A stretch of 64,000 bases of DNA from Diorhabda sublineata (taxonomy: Eukaryota > Arthropoda > Insecta > Coleoptera > Chrysomelidae). The notes under the pieces were generated by a model. The model saw nothing but the letters and a program-made list of their open reading frames with translations. It ran no database searches and was not told where the DNA came from. The first letter of the stretch is position 1. Each line of letters opens with the position of its first letter. The stretch spans positions 10,803,805 through 10,867,804 of the forward strand of contig NC_079484.1 of the NCBI RefSeq assembly GCF_026230105.1, in the 5' to 3' direction. Made by a program: the position numbers and the translations under genes. This document shows, in pieces, positions 33,481 to 45,939 of the stretch.

Positions 33481-35770
33481 TGTTCTATAAATATTAATTG
33501 TTTTTAGGAACTTAATATAAGGTATACGTACTTACTTGCCAAAAGTATGATTTTCTTTACAACTGCACTGACTAGTCGGGTCATATGGAAATATCAAAAA
33601 CTCACATAATAAGAATACATTTTCTAAAATTTCATTTTTGTGGCTGATACTATTAACAAGAAATAAGTGAATTCAATTTTTACTTGCTATTTACTCTTGC
33701 TGGACTTCCAATACTTGTATTGCAATTGTAATTACATAATTTCCAATCCATCTTATCAGTAACCATGTGGTTACGTTAAATGTTTAATTGTTTTAATAAC
33801 TTATTGTCAATAATTACCAAATATATGATAATTCGCAAAATTATAGAGGAAGTAATAAAAATATAAATAATATATCACAAAAATTATTGGTTTTTTCATA
33901 CCATATTGTTTGTATTGGCTACTTTTCTATAATATGTTCGTCCAGCGTAGTAGTCTTCTAATATGACTATTATTATATCCTACTTTTTATTGCACTTCTT
34001 GCTACATACTGACAAAGTTAAAGCTAGGAGATAGTTTTCATAGAATACACATAACACAAATGACCGCTTATTAAATCCAAATATCCTTAATCGAAATCAA
34101 CACATCAACTATTCACTGGTTGAGTCTGTGAGGATGAACTTGCAAGAAGGATACCCTCCGAAAGTTGTATGCTGGAACTAAAACAAGTATCATGAAACTT
34201 GATTAGAAAAACCAATCAAGCAAAGTTATTTAGGAGTTTGTTTCCATTTATTGCACAAAAGCTAAGCCTTGTTTAATAGTGTCAATACTGTAGTATGGTG
34301 AGTATTAAAATTGAATATACATAGATGCATGCAGGAGTGATAGAAAGTACGAATTTTGTAGCATCTGCATTTATTTCGACTAGTATGTATCATAATCTTA
34401 TATGCTGAAACAAGCAGTTATAGATTTGAATCCGTCCTACCTTATTAGTTTGTTACTATTGCTATTTTAGTGAGATTGAGTGGATCATCAACAACGCATT
34501 AACAATTTTGTGAAAAAGGTTCCAAAGAAGTCTATAAGAGTTAAAAACTGTTTATAAGTGTCTAGAGCGATTTAAAAGTGCGATCAATAGATAACAGTAT
34601 ACTGTATAAGAGTGTTCAAAATGGAAGATTTCAGGCGAATTCGCAGAATTGAGCTACGAGCCGTAGCCGTGAGCGAGCTGCTTTGGAAAACGATGGTGAA
34701 ATCGAATTTTCAACACGTGTTATACACGATATTTTTCTGACCACCAGAGAAAAACGCGGTGATTATTTATTTTTATAAATTAAAGTTTATGATAAAGCTA
34801 CTATAGTTTTGAAAATAAATTGGTGCTTGCAAACGGTTGTTGAGCATTTTAAGTTCTTGATACAACATTTTGAATTTCATGTGTATCAGAATGAAACTTC
34901 TTTTCTGGATCTGCAAATGTAGTTTCACAAAATAAATAATTATAACATTGTGTGAAAATGTAGACATCTTCTATCATCGACCTGTGTGCAAAATAAAAAC
35001 ATACGTTCGTTAATCAGATTTATGAAATTTTCCATTTCACACGGGTATGCCATTCGTTCGTTTCCGTGTTGAAATTGCTAAAAATTTAAAATTTCTGATA
35101 AGGTGAAACTGTATGAAACATGTCATATGTTGGAGAACTTATTCGTTCCAATAGGCAATTGAATATTGAAGAACTTGAGTGCCAAATTTGTTGCAAGGCA
35201 TTTTATCACAACTCGTAGCTGTGTTGTAATGTTATCAAATTGAAGGTGCACATAAATAAACCTAATCAATGGTATAGAAATGTTTATAAAGGTATTCAAA
35301 TAGTAATATGATAAGTATGTTTACATTTAGGTTTTATATTAAAAGTCAAAAACAACAATTTATTATTGAAATAGATTGATTATGAAACAATGGTCAGCTT
35401 TAGGGTATCGAAATATTGATAATAATTGAAAAATAATTTCATAATTATAATTATCATATAAATATTTATATTTATTTTTTGGAATCATACACTCACGTTA
35501 ACTAACATTCCATTTATTAAAATATTTCTAGCACATGCTTTGGGGAAATGGATTTTACAGTATATTCGAATTCATAATTTCTTTCACCTGAAAACAGGTA
35601 CCTACTTTTATAATTTTTTCTTCTTTCAGTTAATTTTATATTATTTTGATTAGTAAAAATATTATCTTCTTCATCGGTAATTGAGTATTCTTCATATTGG
35701 TTTCAATGCAGTTAACAATTGCTATTTGGGATTTGTTATTTCCTTAATTTTTGGAATTAATTGGGTTTGT
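33481..35770. other. Intergenic; one small frame with good start context
   Basis: No gene is established. A 39-codon frame starts at ATG 34621 in the context CAAAATGG ('MEDFRRIRRIELRAVAVSEL') after an A-rich leader; see findings. Confidence 0.3.
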
Positions 35771-35923
35771 ACTGAATACACTGTTTTCACCATCACTACA
35801 CAAACGCCCACTAATCCACTCTCTGATGCGCGTTTCGATAACCAAGTTATCGTCTTCAGAGTCTGAAAATAAGCTTTTTTAGTGTTGGTGTAGTGGTGGT
35901 GGAAACAGTGTATTCAGTATGAA
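35771..35923. repeat. Foldback repeat (family 1), right hammerhead arm lost
   Basis: Outer inverted arms ACTGAATACACTGTTTTCAC and GTGGAAACAGTGTATTCAGT frame the unit. The left arm keeps a complete hammerhead-like motif on the minus strand, whereas the right arm lacks it. Confidence 0.65.
35821..35863 (-). ncRNA. Hammerhead-like motif, family 1
   Basis: On the minus strand: CTGAAGA plus extra C, stem II GATAAC-TTG-GTTATC (6 bp, perfect), GAAA, CGCGCATC. Stem I is short (CT / AG). Core and stem II are as in the copy at 59742-59784. Confidence 0.38.
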
Positions 35924-36049
35924 TATCGCCAACGGTTCCAGAAACTCCAACTTAATTGGGTTTGACTTCATATCTTCTATCATTAATTCTTCTTGTATAT
36001 GCGTTTACTTTACTTAATTTAGGCTTAAGATTTCAATATCAAATTGAAA

Positions 36050-36780
36050 TTGATAATTAATGAATTTAAACCTTGAAAGAACATCATCAAAAGTTTTGGA
36101 AAAGGGAAAGGTCTAAAAGCTTCATTCAAAAACAAGGATCATAACAAAGAGATCCCTCATTTACGATTTTATTCGGTACCAGAAGATATTATTAGAACAG
36201 CTAAACTTGATACCAAAGGAATGGAATACCATTATAAACATCATAGTCTAAGAGCCCGTGAGAGCCCCAAAAACTGAAAGTTCTTCTGTGTCTTCCCAGT
36301 CCAGCTAAGAATGATCCCCACCCATGAAACTTACTATGCAAAAAAATTATTGTATACACTAAGAGTGGTTGTTACAGACCATCTTACAAGGCATTTACAA
36401 ATCTCATCAATAAATATTTTTACTCTGAACGTTCAAGTGCTGAAAGCCAAAGAAAATAAAACAAAAAAGTTATGTAGATACAAGCAACTCAATTCCAACT
36501 TTGTCGTCTACAGAATTTTAGCAATAACATCTCAACAAATTCTTCCAGTCAATAGTAAAACAATCTCGAACATCTCAGCTAGCTCCGTTTTCTGAATCAA
36601 TAGGTCTGTCGATCTTCAAGATATTTCGGATGATTTTAAACTAGATGTTAATGATAAGATAATTATAACTTCCGAAGTGAATATTTTGAATAATAGTACT
36701 GCTGATAAAACTATCATGAGGTTATTTGTATATTTTTTAGTAGAAAAAAGTGCAATCAAAAATTCTCCCGCTTTATGCAG
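36050..36780 (+). other. Unassigned coding-like relic
   Basis: A trace of about 60 codons ('NKEIPHLRFYSVPEDIIRTA', 'KGMEYHYKHHSLRARESPK') ends at a stop near 36277 and a further 94-codon frame follows at 36311-36595. Codon choice looks coding-like but I recognise no family. It could be an old transposon or host pseudogene. Confidence 0.25.
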
Positions 36781-37579
36781 ATGATATTCTTCAATTTAAA
36801 TCTAATGTCTAGCATGGAGAAAGTTACAATTTTTTGAAAAAATAATATAATTTCCATAGCAAAAAATGTATTTTCATACTGAATGCAAAAGGGAATGACA
36901 TTATCACCAAAAGAATCGTAAAAAAGTTTTAATGAAATTAGTACAATCATTAAAGAAGACGAAAGTTAAAAAGAGAGCTGCTTTTTATTAATATATTTAC
37001 ATGAATCAAATATCAAGTTATTAGAAGGAGTTTTTCAAGAAAGTTCTATTCATATGACAGCCACTTTCAAAGCACACTACGTTTAGGAAAAATGTCGAAA
37101 ACTATTCTCTAAGGATAAACAATTCTCAACTGTTTGTAATAATATGGATTGAATCGTTAGATTTTTGACATTATTCCTACTGTAAAAATTTTATTCAATA
37201 AAAGTTCTTGATAAGAATTTTTCACTAGACAATTCGGAATTAACAATAGTCGATACGTAGTAAAATGTCTAAACAACAATTGCACACGTCGAAATGTCTG
37301 GCTACTAAAGAAGCATGGTTCAATGATTTAAACTATATATGAAGTTTAAGTTTTATATAACGGAAGTATACTTACAAATTATAATAATTTGGGGGTGTAC
37401 GACTACGACAGGGGGCTGTAATAACACTAATTGTCTGACAATGAGTAACTGGAGCTTTGATAATATTACGAATCAATTATAAAAAAAATGAGTTTTATTC
37501 TATGATAAATTTCAAATGGAATTCTATACACGTTTTTTACATGTCACTATTAACTTTCATGCGTGAGGATCATACTCAC
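36781..37579. other. Intergenic AT-rich stretch
   Basis: Nothing recognised. Confidence 0.35.
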
Positions 37580-37784
37580 CTTTTCTGGGACACACATAGA
37601 AGAACTTCCAGCTTTTATAAAAAAAGGAAGGTCTGGCCCTTTTGGGCTCTCCATTTATCGAATAATTGAATAAATTTGATAAAAAACCGAGAACATATGG
37701 CCTCATAAGTAATGTAAAGACAACAGAATATATGGAAATGAAATAAGATACCATCAATGGAAATAACAATAGACAACTAGACAT
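37580..37784 (-). CDS. Candidate P450-like first exon (weak)
   Basis: An open frame from ATG 37784 ('MSSCLLLFPLMVSYFISIYS') has an N-terminal hydrophobic anchor, then 'GEPKRARPSFFYKSWKFF', which can be aligned with the PGPKALPFFG hinge of CYP4 enzymes only if a small insertion is allowed. It ends at a good donor (GTGAGT at 37579) in phase 1, the same phase as the two clear P450 first exons. Strand and spacing would fit a third member of the cluster. No second exon was found. It could instead be a chance frame. Confidence 0.3.
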
Positions 37785-38189
37785 ATAGATTTCTAAAATA
37801 TAGTGACAGTGAACAGTTTCATTTACTCAATGGTGAAAATTAACAATAAAAATAACGAAATAAATAAAACGTCCAAAGGAAGTAAAACATACTTTGGATA
37901 CTCATACAACGGCCTGAAAATGAAGTTGAAATATGTGAGAGGAAATATTTGAAAGCAAAAAGCTAGAAGTTCGTCATGCAGAAGACTTATTAATAACTTG
38001 AGCTAAGCTATTTTAGCTCGACTTATGTTCTCTACCTTTAAGCAAAGATCAGATGTATATTCACATTTCATGTCACCCATGATGGTACACGTCTGCTATT
38101 GTTAACCTATTCAGTAGTTTCCTGATTTGGTCAATTTCACAAGACTTTGATCCATCCTTATACCTACTATTTCATTGATTTAAGTTTTT
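37785..38189. other. Intergenic, no feature
   Basis: Nothing recognised. Confidence 0.35.
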
Positions 38190-38560
38190 GACTAACGAGA
38201 GCAAACTAATTCCGGTCTCGATGTCGCTACTGCGTCAGTCATTAACAGAATATAACGTTCATAGTTCATAGTACTCAGTAACATTTTGAGCGTGGAGTAC
38301 ATAGGCCTTCGTTCTCCTCTATGTACCAGCAGCACTCCGGATCGTCTGTAATGCCCATAGTGTGGATATAGCTGGAGCATTTGTTTGGTGTGTGACGCAA
38401 ATGTCCATCTATGTGCACCTTCGCTTGTATCAAGCCAGGTGTCTCTATCTATCTCTACCGAGCCTGCCTTGCAAACAGACCGTTGAGAGATGCGATAGCA
38501 ACGCTTTTAGCTACACCGAGAATGGGTTCTGAGCCCATCAGTGAATTCACTGATCCCAGT
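38190..38560 (-). mobile_element. LINE ORF2 C-terminal remnant
   Basis: Minus-strand trace 'HLRHTPNKCSSYIHTMGITD' then 'DPECCWYIEENEGL' corresponds to the post-RNase H region (LR.H...MG...D..C..C.E..E). Similar in type to 8410-8760. Both ends are missing. Confidence 0.5.
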
Positions 38561-39063
38561 ATGGCAAGTGAGCACAACTTTTCAGCCGTTATGGCTTATA
38601 TGACAGGATATACCATGAAACTTCTTTTATATCACGTAGATGTAAGGTCAACATTTTTGTTGTATACATCATTTACCTCTTATTTCTTTTCTGTTCCACC
38701 TTATCATAAAGTGACAAGTTCAATTTTATGCTTCCAACACTTGTTAATGTATTTATTTCAATTGTAATATAATTTTAAAGGAAAATATAAACATAAATTG
38801 TCATATTATTGGAGATATTTGTTTGTAATTACTGATTTCTGTCGTATAAGTTAATTGTTGACTAATGGAGAGGCCACGATGTACTTCGTAATAGCGGTAG
38901 CTGATATGTTGAAAGTTATATGCCCTGAGCAACCAATTACATGAATATTAATGACATTTGGAGCTCAAAGTTAGAGAAACTTGTTGAGCTAAGAAAAACG
39001 CTGTCGTTCAGTAAATTAATTATTCCCACGTGGAAGTAACTTGGATGGATTCAATTAATAAAT

Positions 39064-39065
<2 letters not shown>
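38561..39065. other. Flank of the mariner copy, no gene
   Basis: AT-rich with no recognised features, except a frame at 38411-38767 that overlaps the LINE antisense and is not credible. Confidence 0.35.

Positions 39066-39131
<66 letters not shown>
39066..39131. repeat. (TA)n microsatellite next to mariner copy 2
   Basis: About 33 TA units ending 10 bases before the element. Confidence 0.95.
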
Positions 39132-39133
<2 letters not shown>

Positions 39134-39140
39134 GTTTATA

Positions 39141-39535
39141 CAGTGCTTTTCAGATAAAAGTATCCACCTTTAATAACTTTTGTAATACTGGTATTTAGAA
39201 AAAATCCAAAAACACGTGAATTTCTGTTGGAAGGGGCAAGCATTATGGCTTATTTAAACTTACTGGAAAATCCACCCCCTCACCCCTAGCAGCATCCCCT
39301 TTATTTTTTTAATTTACTTTTCATATTTTTTATGTAAAATTTGGATACTCCTGTTTGAGCTGATTTCAAAAATGTATAATACTTGTAGGTTAAAGTGGTT
39401 AGTTTATGAGATAAACAATTTTTCTTTTAAGAGCACAAATTTTACTTATTATTTACTTTCACCTTATTTGCCTGTACTAAAATGGGTTGTACAACAGTTC
39501 AAACTCTTTAATCTTTTCAACTGTGCTATTTATTC
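39141..39535. repeat. Left terminal inverted repeat of mariner copy 2
   Basis: Inverse of 40742-41136. The last part borders the transposase leader. Confidence 0.9.
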
Positions 39536-39656
39536 TACTTAAAAAATCCAAACAACAAAAAACTCTACTTTTTATTAAAGTTTGACATTGTCAACTAGAA
39601 TTTGTAGTCACTATTGATAGTGTAATTTGATACATTATTTATTTTGTTTCTCTGAA

Positions 39657-40736
39657 ATGGTTTACTCTTTGCAAGAAAGAATTGAAATTGTAGGTTTATA
39701 CTACCAAAATAATAATTGTGCAAGAGCTGCTGCTAGAATATTTAACGAATTACATGACGGAAGACATGCAACTCATAAGTATGTAATTCAACTGATGGAG
39801 AAATTTACCACAACAGGGTCTGTTTGCAATAAAGTGCATAAGCGAGAGGGACTCGTAAATAACGAAGCAATCCAAGTGGCAATTTTAGGGCAAGTCAGCT
39901 TAGAGGCTCAACAACCCCAATCGTTGTCAACAATAAGTAGAGCGATCGGTGTTTCATCTTCTACAGTTTTCCGAGTTCTACATAAATTCAAGTACCACCC
40001 ATACAAAGTTAAGTTGGTGCACGAGTTGAATGAAGATGATTTTGATCGTCGTCTAGAGTTTTGCGAATCAATGACGCAAATTATCAATAACAATCCACAA
40101 TTGTTAAACAATATTTGCTTTTCTGATGAATGCTCATGGTCATTAAATGGCTTAGTAAGTAGGCATAATTGTAGATATTGGGCTGAAAGTGATCCACATA
40201 TTATGCGTGAATTCCATACACAACATCCCCAAAAGTTAAACGTTTGGTGTGGTATCCTAGGTGACCACATTGTCGGACCTTTCTTCATCAACGGAAATTT
40301 AAATGTTGAATCATATCTTGAGTTACTCAGGGAAGGGGTTGACCCACGTATTACAACAATAATAGAAAATGATGATAACCTTTCCGAAGATTTACTGGTA
40401 TTTCAACAAGATGGAGCCCCCCCACACTATGCTATGCCTGTCCGACAATTTTTAAACGAAACATTCCCCGCTCGTTGGATAGGTAGAAGGGGGCAGATGA
40501 TGGAGTGGCCACCTAGGTCACCGGATTTAACACCCCTAGACTTCTTTTTATAGGGGTATTTAAAAACAAAAGTTTATACTACCCAACCAGAATCTCTGGA
40601 TGATTTACGAGAGAGGATAGAAAATGAATGTCGACAATTAAATCCAGCCGTATTAAGCAATGTCAGAGAGGCATTTCAAAATAGATTATACCATTGTATG
40701 GAAGTGAATGGTACTCATTTTGAACACTTATTGTAA
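39657..40736 (+). pseudogene. Mariner-like transposase with a single Trp-to-stop change
   Basis: A frame of 360 codons runs from ATG 39657 (MVYSLQERIEIVGL) to TAA 40734-40736, interrupted only by TAG at 40551-40553 where FFL(W)GYLKTKVY is expected (TGG to TAG). Residues 1-115 hold two helix-turn-helix regions (for example 'SLSTISRAIGVSSSTVFRVL', about 89-108). The DDD catalytic residues are Asp157 (ICFSDECSW), Asp252 (FQQDGAPPHY) and Asp295 (TPLDFFL); 42 residues lie between the last two, close to the DD41D spacing of rosa-type mariners. An in-frame Met 10 codons upstream of 39657 is less likely as start because copy 1 and family members begin at MVYSL. After the stop the remaining 60 codons are intact. 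Confidence 0.92.
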
Positions 40737-40741
40737 CTTCA

Positions 40742-41136
40742 TAATAAATAGCACAGTTAAAAAGATTAAAGAGTTTGAACTGTTGTACAACCCATTTTAG
40801 TACAGGCAAATAAGGTGAAAGTAAATAATAAGTAAAATTTGTGCTCTTAAAAGAAAAATTGTTTATCTCATAAACTAACCACTTTAACCTACAAGTATTA
40901 AACATTTTTGAAATCAGCTCAAAGAGGAGTATCCAAATTTTACATAAAAAATATGACAAGTAATTTAAAAAAATAAAGGGGATGCTGCTAGGGGTGAGGG
41001 GGTGGCTTTTCCAGTAAGTTTAAATAAGCCATAATGCTTGCCCCTTCCAACATAAATTGACGTGTTTTTGGATTTTTTCTAAATACCAGTATTACAAAAG
41101 TTATTGAAGGTGGATACTTTTATCTGAAAAGCACTG
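40742..41136. repeat. Right terminal inverted repeat of mariner copy 2
   Basis: Inverse of 39141-39535, starting a few bases after the transposase stop. Confidence 0.9.
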
Positions 41137-41149
41137 TATAATGTTTATA

Positions 41150-42339
41150 TTGTTGAAAATTATATTATTTTGGATTGTAATAGTGGCATTTCTTTCTGAA
41201 ACGAACATTTCATCAAAGATATTCATGTTATGTATTTTAGAAATGCATAGCATGACTTTAAACTCACCATTATCTGTATTTTAATATTTGTATCTTCGTA
41301 GTATCTTCGTTAATAATTAATCTCTACAGAAGTGTTACTTCATTTCGTTCTGTGAAATTTCCATTTTCCGTTTTATTTTTGTTCCCTATATATTTTTATT
41401 AATTTTGATTTTTCACATAATTCGTCTTCTTTCAGTGCTGAACTACGTAAATCAAATTGATCTTCTAAGAAAGAAACAGTTTTGATTAATTAGGATTAAA
41501 AAAAATATCAGTAAAAATGACGAAGTAGATAAAAGGTTTTGTTAAGGAAGTAGAACGAACTCTGAATACTCACAGAATGAGAACAAATTTTCAGAAAGGA
41601 AGAGTGAATATTTGAAAACATAAAAAAGTTTAAGCTGGTGATGAAGAAGGAAGACTTTGTTTTGAACCCTTAAAGATACAAGTAACTATATAAATGAACA
41701 ATACTAAATGGAAATATAATCTGCAGAATACTAGCTTAAGTTTGTCCAGAGAACATAGAGTAAAAAATATGATAAATCATCTCAGGGTTTGATGCTTTTG
41801 TGTTTTATTAATAAACCCGCCAATTAATACGAGTATAACCCAAACGTTGTAGAAGGTATTAGTTTTGTGTGTGGGCGTTGTATTGTCGTAAGTTTTCGAA
41901 AACAGTTTATGGATTAATTAACTGCCATAATTGCTTCTGTAATTGGAATGGACACGAGTTGAGAGAATTAGGCCATGTCGCACAAACCATCCCTAATTAA
42001 TGGATACGATTATAGTGATATAAATATTTCAATTACCTAGCTCAATATACGTGAGGTGCATAAACTTTAAATAAAACTAAAAACGATTTATCTCAAAAAC
42101 CAAAATGAAATTATTGAGAAAAATACACTCCCAAAAAATAGGGCTTTATTGGTAGAAGATCAAATCTGTAACAAAATACTGAAACAATATAAAATATACT
42201 CGAATCATCAATATTTATACTGACAATTCCTCAATTTATTCAACTATGAAACAAGACAAGAAAGTGTGTAAAGAAACATAAGAAAAAAATAATAGTATTA
42301 AACAAATCAATACACTATATTAGACAATACTATAACGGC
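41150..42339. other. Intergenic AT-rich stretch
   Basis: Nothing recognised. Confidence 0.4.
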
Positions 42340-42730
42340 TATAAAATGAACTGGTGTGTGATAGCTGCAAGGTCCAGCTCGTTCGGATGTCCGTTCACAC
42401 GGGTAACAAGGTCAATACAAGGCTGATTCTCTCGGTAGAATTACCTTTTTTGATATAACCAAAAACACCTTGCAATATGTTTCCAATAAACTGATCTACC
42501 TAAACAGTCGAGAAATTGTACTGGCAACTGGACTTTTAAAAATGCACGGTTATTTAGGATATCTACATTATAGGCAACGATCCGGGTTTCCGCTGGCGCA
42601 TGAAGGACAAGGAAACTGCAAACCGTACCATCGGTGAGTGCGCAGCATTTTTAGGTGTGTTTAAACAGTTAAAAAATTTGGGCAAGCCTATCAAGTGTCG
42701 TTAAAAGGCACAAGCTCAGATACCTAATTA
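42340..42730 (+). mobile_element. LINE ORF2 RNase H/C-terminal remnant
   Basis: Plus-strand pieces 'SREIVLATGLLKMHGYLGYL' and 'RWRMKDKETANRTIGECAAF' then 'LGV' match the LINE block ...TGLLTGH..L... C..CM..KETA.HIL.EC.A..... The two pieces are in different frames. Confidence 0.55.
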
Positions 42731-43379
42731 GCTTTTCGAAGGATATCAGCCTTTCACAGTTTTAAGTGAGGTATGACTGGCCTATCAGAAAGCCTATTTG
42801 CGTAACGGACCTGACCGTCCACTAACCCAATTACTAACTATGAAATTAAAGGGAAAGAAAAAATTTTACTGAACAAAATGAAGTGAAAACTCGGCCAAAA
42901 CAGGTAACCAGAAAAGTATTTCCTATAAAAGTGAACTTTTAATTTAAAAAGCCCGAAGTTCTGATTAGAAATAAAAATATTGAAAATAAATAGAATCAGT
43001 GAAAGACATCCACAAACAATTTGCCCACCCTATAATGTTCTGAAAATAAAATATTCACCAAATTATTAGGGTCAGGTCAGGAAGATGAACTACAGGATAA
43101 ACAAAATTATTTTTATTCAAATCAACCGAAAATAAGGGTTGAATTTAGTAGAATATATAGTAGAATAAAAAGATGTATAGGTATGTCTGGAAGAATTAGA
43201 AATATCAAATAATGAAGAGTATGTAGAAGAATATAAAATTCAATAGTACTGATTAATATATGCTTGTGTGCATAGAAATCGGCCCACTGTAAACTTTTGA
43301 CTTTAACTTTATTGTTTCTTAAATTCTTCATCAGATCCAAAAAAAGCTATTAAGACAATTCAATATGCTATCTGCAAAA
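42731..43379. other. Intergenic, no feature
   Basis: A minus-strand frame at 43122-43340 is hydrophobic but looks like chance in AT-rich sequence. Confidence 0.35.
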
Positions 43380-44260
43380 ATAAGCTCTGGGATCGAGTTT
43401 GGATTGAAAAGCCTAGTTCAAATTTTTTTTGCTCATTCCATAAATGTTCTATTGAATAGGTCAGGACTGTATGCTGGTCAGTCCTTAACCGGAAAAGCGA
43501 TTTCTACGATGTAATCTTGCACTATTCTGGCGGTATATGTCCTTGTATTGTCATGTATAAAGATAAATTCGTCTCCAATGTAGTCGTAAAGTACTACATG
43601 AATTGCTATAATCTCCTCGATATATCTATCAGCCGTTAAACCTCTTCTTCTGTGAGCACGGTCGCCTCTATGAATGAACACAGAAATTGCAGGATCATGC
43701 AGGAACCACCTTCATGAGCACTTCGCTCTTCAAATCTGCAATCCGCAAATCGCACTCTTGGTCTTGGGTACACTTTCCTTCTTCAGTCGCTACTATAGAG
43801 GCATATTCTAGTCTCATCTGAGAACAAAACAGATCCCCATTGTTCCAACATTCAATTCAGATGATCCTGTGCAAAACGTAGGCGTGCTTGCCGATGAGCT
43901 GGAGTAAGTTTTGGACCAATCGCAGGTGTTTTAGGGATCAGGTTATTTTCATGCAGTCTTCATCTTACTGTCCACTGACTAATTGTCACTCCTCGCATCT
44001 GACGGAGCTATCATTGCACTTGAACGGTATTGAGGTGACGATTTCTTAATGTTGTTGACACAATAAAGCGGTCATCACGGGCAGTTGTAAATCGGCTTCT
44101 ATCTATTCCAGATCGCCTATTGGAAAATCCAGGCTTCTTAAAACGCTGACACACTTTTCAAATCGTTACGCGGGTCATATCCAATTGTCTAGGAACAGCT
44201 TGCTAACAAGTCCATTTTCGATTAAAGCAATAATTTCGGCGTATGCATTAAACTAACACA
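43380..44260 (-). mobile_element. Tc1-like transposase pseudogene
   Basis: Minus-strand order from 44260 downward: N-terminal trace near 44200-44090, 'RFADCRFEERSAHEGG' near 43760-43700, 'GLTADRYIEEIIAIHVVLYD' then 'IGDEFIFIHDNTRTYTARIV' (second Asp, FMHDNARPHTA in intact relatives), and 'PAYSPDLFN' with Asn-Arg replacing the NPIEH.W block, so the final Glu is damaged. The family is DD34E Tc1. Several frameshifts. Confidence 0.7.
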
Positions 44261-44789
44261 TTTCAACACTATTGAGATTATAAAAAACAAATAATATGCA
44301 AATTTCTCTATCAAGCAATAATTCTAATATGTTATTATTTCCGTTATAATCACCGAATGAACACGTTTCATTTGTTCACCGGATGCTACGCATATAAACG
44401 ATGAACGTTGCTGATAAATTTAATACATTAAAGCATATAAAATTGTCTTTCAAACAGCATATTTTTCTTTTTTTTCTTATAAATAATTCAAAAAACAATA
44501 TATTTGAACTCAAAAGATTACAGTGGGCTTACTTCTATGCCTGCAAGTTCAGTTTTCCAATACATTTTTAAACTAATTTATTCAAACAAAAATAAATTCA
44601 ATCAACTATATCCTCGTCATTCTTTTCAACTACTTATTCCAATGTAGTTGACTCTCTATATTGTAGAGAACTTGTGTGATTGATTAAAAAAATTTGCTAA
44701 CAGCATTTTCGTCATTATTGAAATACTTTCTAAGAGAAATCAATCAATAGATGCCCCAAAGTAGGAGATAACCTAATATGTGAGAACTA
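44261..44789. other. Intergenic AT-rich stretch
   Basis: Nothing recognised. Confidence 0.35.
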
Positions 44790-45256
44790 TAGATTAATAT
44801 GCTCATCCCCAAGTTTTGAGATAGACAAATAAAAACAAATATTTATGATTGGTCTTCTTTGTTTTTCCAAATATTCTTAAAAATATTTTTTCCTTTCCGG
44901 TTGAGGTATAGCTAAAACATTTGATTTGAACGCATCAACCGCTTCTTTTCTATTTGCCAAAATAAAAAAGAATCATTGAATACCGATTAAGGACGTGGAT
45001 AACCCATGAATTCGATGTTATGACTGTTCAGAATCCTTTTTATTTGAACCGATGTGTAAGAGTTTGCATTTATGTGGTGGAGAAGGATTTGTCTTTTGCG
45101 ATTGGTTTCTCTGCTTTTTTCGAACATTTCTGGAAAATAAATGCTGGTGTACCATTCAGAATTGACCATTCTACGTTGCTCTAGTGGAACGGTGGCGACT
45201 TGTCCAGTTATTGCAAAAAAAGTCGATTGTTGTTTAGTTTTGAGTTCATAGTTCAT
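44790..45256 (-). mobile_element. Mariner transposase, second half, pseudogene
   Basis: The frame from about 45256 reads 'TGQVATVPLEQRRMVNSEWY', 'RQILLHHINANSYTS' (family HHDNASSHTS, catalytic Asp changed to Ile) and 'HNIEFMGYPRP', then after a small deletion 'FNDSFLFWQIEKKR' and, in another frame, 'EAVDAFKSNVLAIPQPE'. The order is that of a mellifera/mauritiana-type mariner C-terminal half. Catalytic residues are lost. Confidence 0.7.
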
Positions 45257-45939
45257 AGTTCAATAGATTCATGAGTCGTCTCCTGGCACGATCTAATTTT
45301 TTTTATGTTAAAAGCAAGCACTCTATTACACCTAGGTAATACAAGTAGTGCTTGCGGTATGGAGATGCCTGTGGATTTGATTACAAACTTCTGTAGGCGG
45401 TAGGGTTTTGGAAAAACGTGCCTTAGTAACTAATTCCACAGGCTTGCACTTCCCCAATGAAATGAGTCCCGATAAATTGAAGTTCTGGGCATATGCAGGA
45501 GTTCATGAGCCAAGTGTGCTTGTCGAGTACGTTCTGCAAAAGGTCATAGAGAGAGAGAGAGAGTTAATAGTAATAGATAATAACTAGTATATAAGTCGTA
45601 TATTAGTCCATAGCAAAAATTTAACCAGAATGTAGCATGACTGGAATTTAATATTATTATTAGAATAAAAGTCTGCCCTCAAATTATTGCGAAATGCGGG
45701 AAAATATGATATCGATTTGATTTTAATTGGTAAGTGATAGTGCATTCTTTGCATAGTAAAATATTGAACCCTTAACTAATTCTGAACGTGGGGTATGTAA
45801 ATAAGTGTATAGCCGAGCAACGTCCTTTCTGAAATTGGAGAAGCGTGCTTACGAATTAGGCAAACGGATTTAAAGATAAAAAATCAGAATTTTCAATCTT
45901 TTAAAGAAGTCCCTGCAGTGACTTCTTTAAAATCATATT
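45257..45939. other. Repeat-like stretch with (GA)n, no gene
   Basis: A moderately GC-rich block at 45270-45545 ends in a (GA)n run (45548-45563) and may be a transposon end, but no family is recognised. Confidence 0.35.

Larger units (their letters stand above)
39141..41136 (+). mobile_element. Mariner-like element, copy 2, both ends present
   Basis: This 1,996-bp element is bounded by CAGTGCTTTTCAGATAAAAG and its inverse, with TA on both sides (39139-39140 and 41137-41138). The terminal inverted repeats are unusually long for a mariner, about 395 bp (39141-39535 and 40742-41136), and differ at only a few percent of positions. The transposase lies between them. Beyond the TA, the 13-base word TATAATGTTTATA occurs on both flanks. 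Structure is complete; only the transposase stop codon disables it. Confidence 0.92.

Noticed and set aside
39908..40291. Minus-strand frame of 127 codons
   Set aside because: Antisense shadow of mariner copy 2. The same shadow occurs at 19766-20011 for copy 1.
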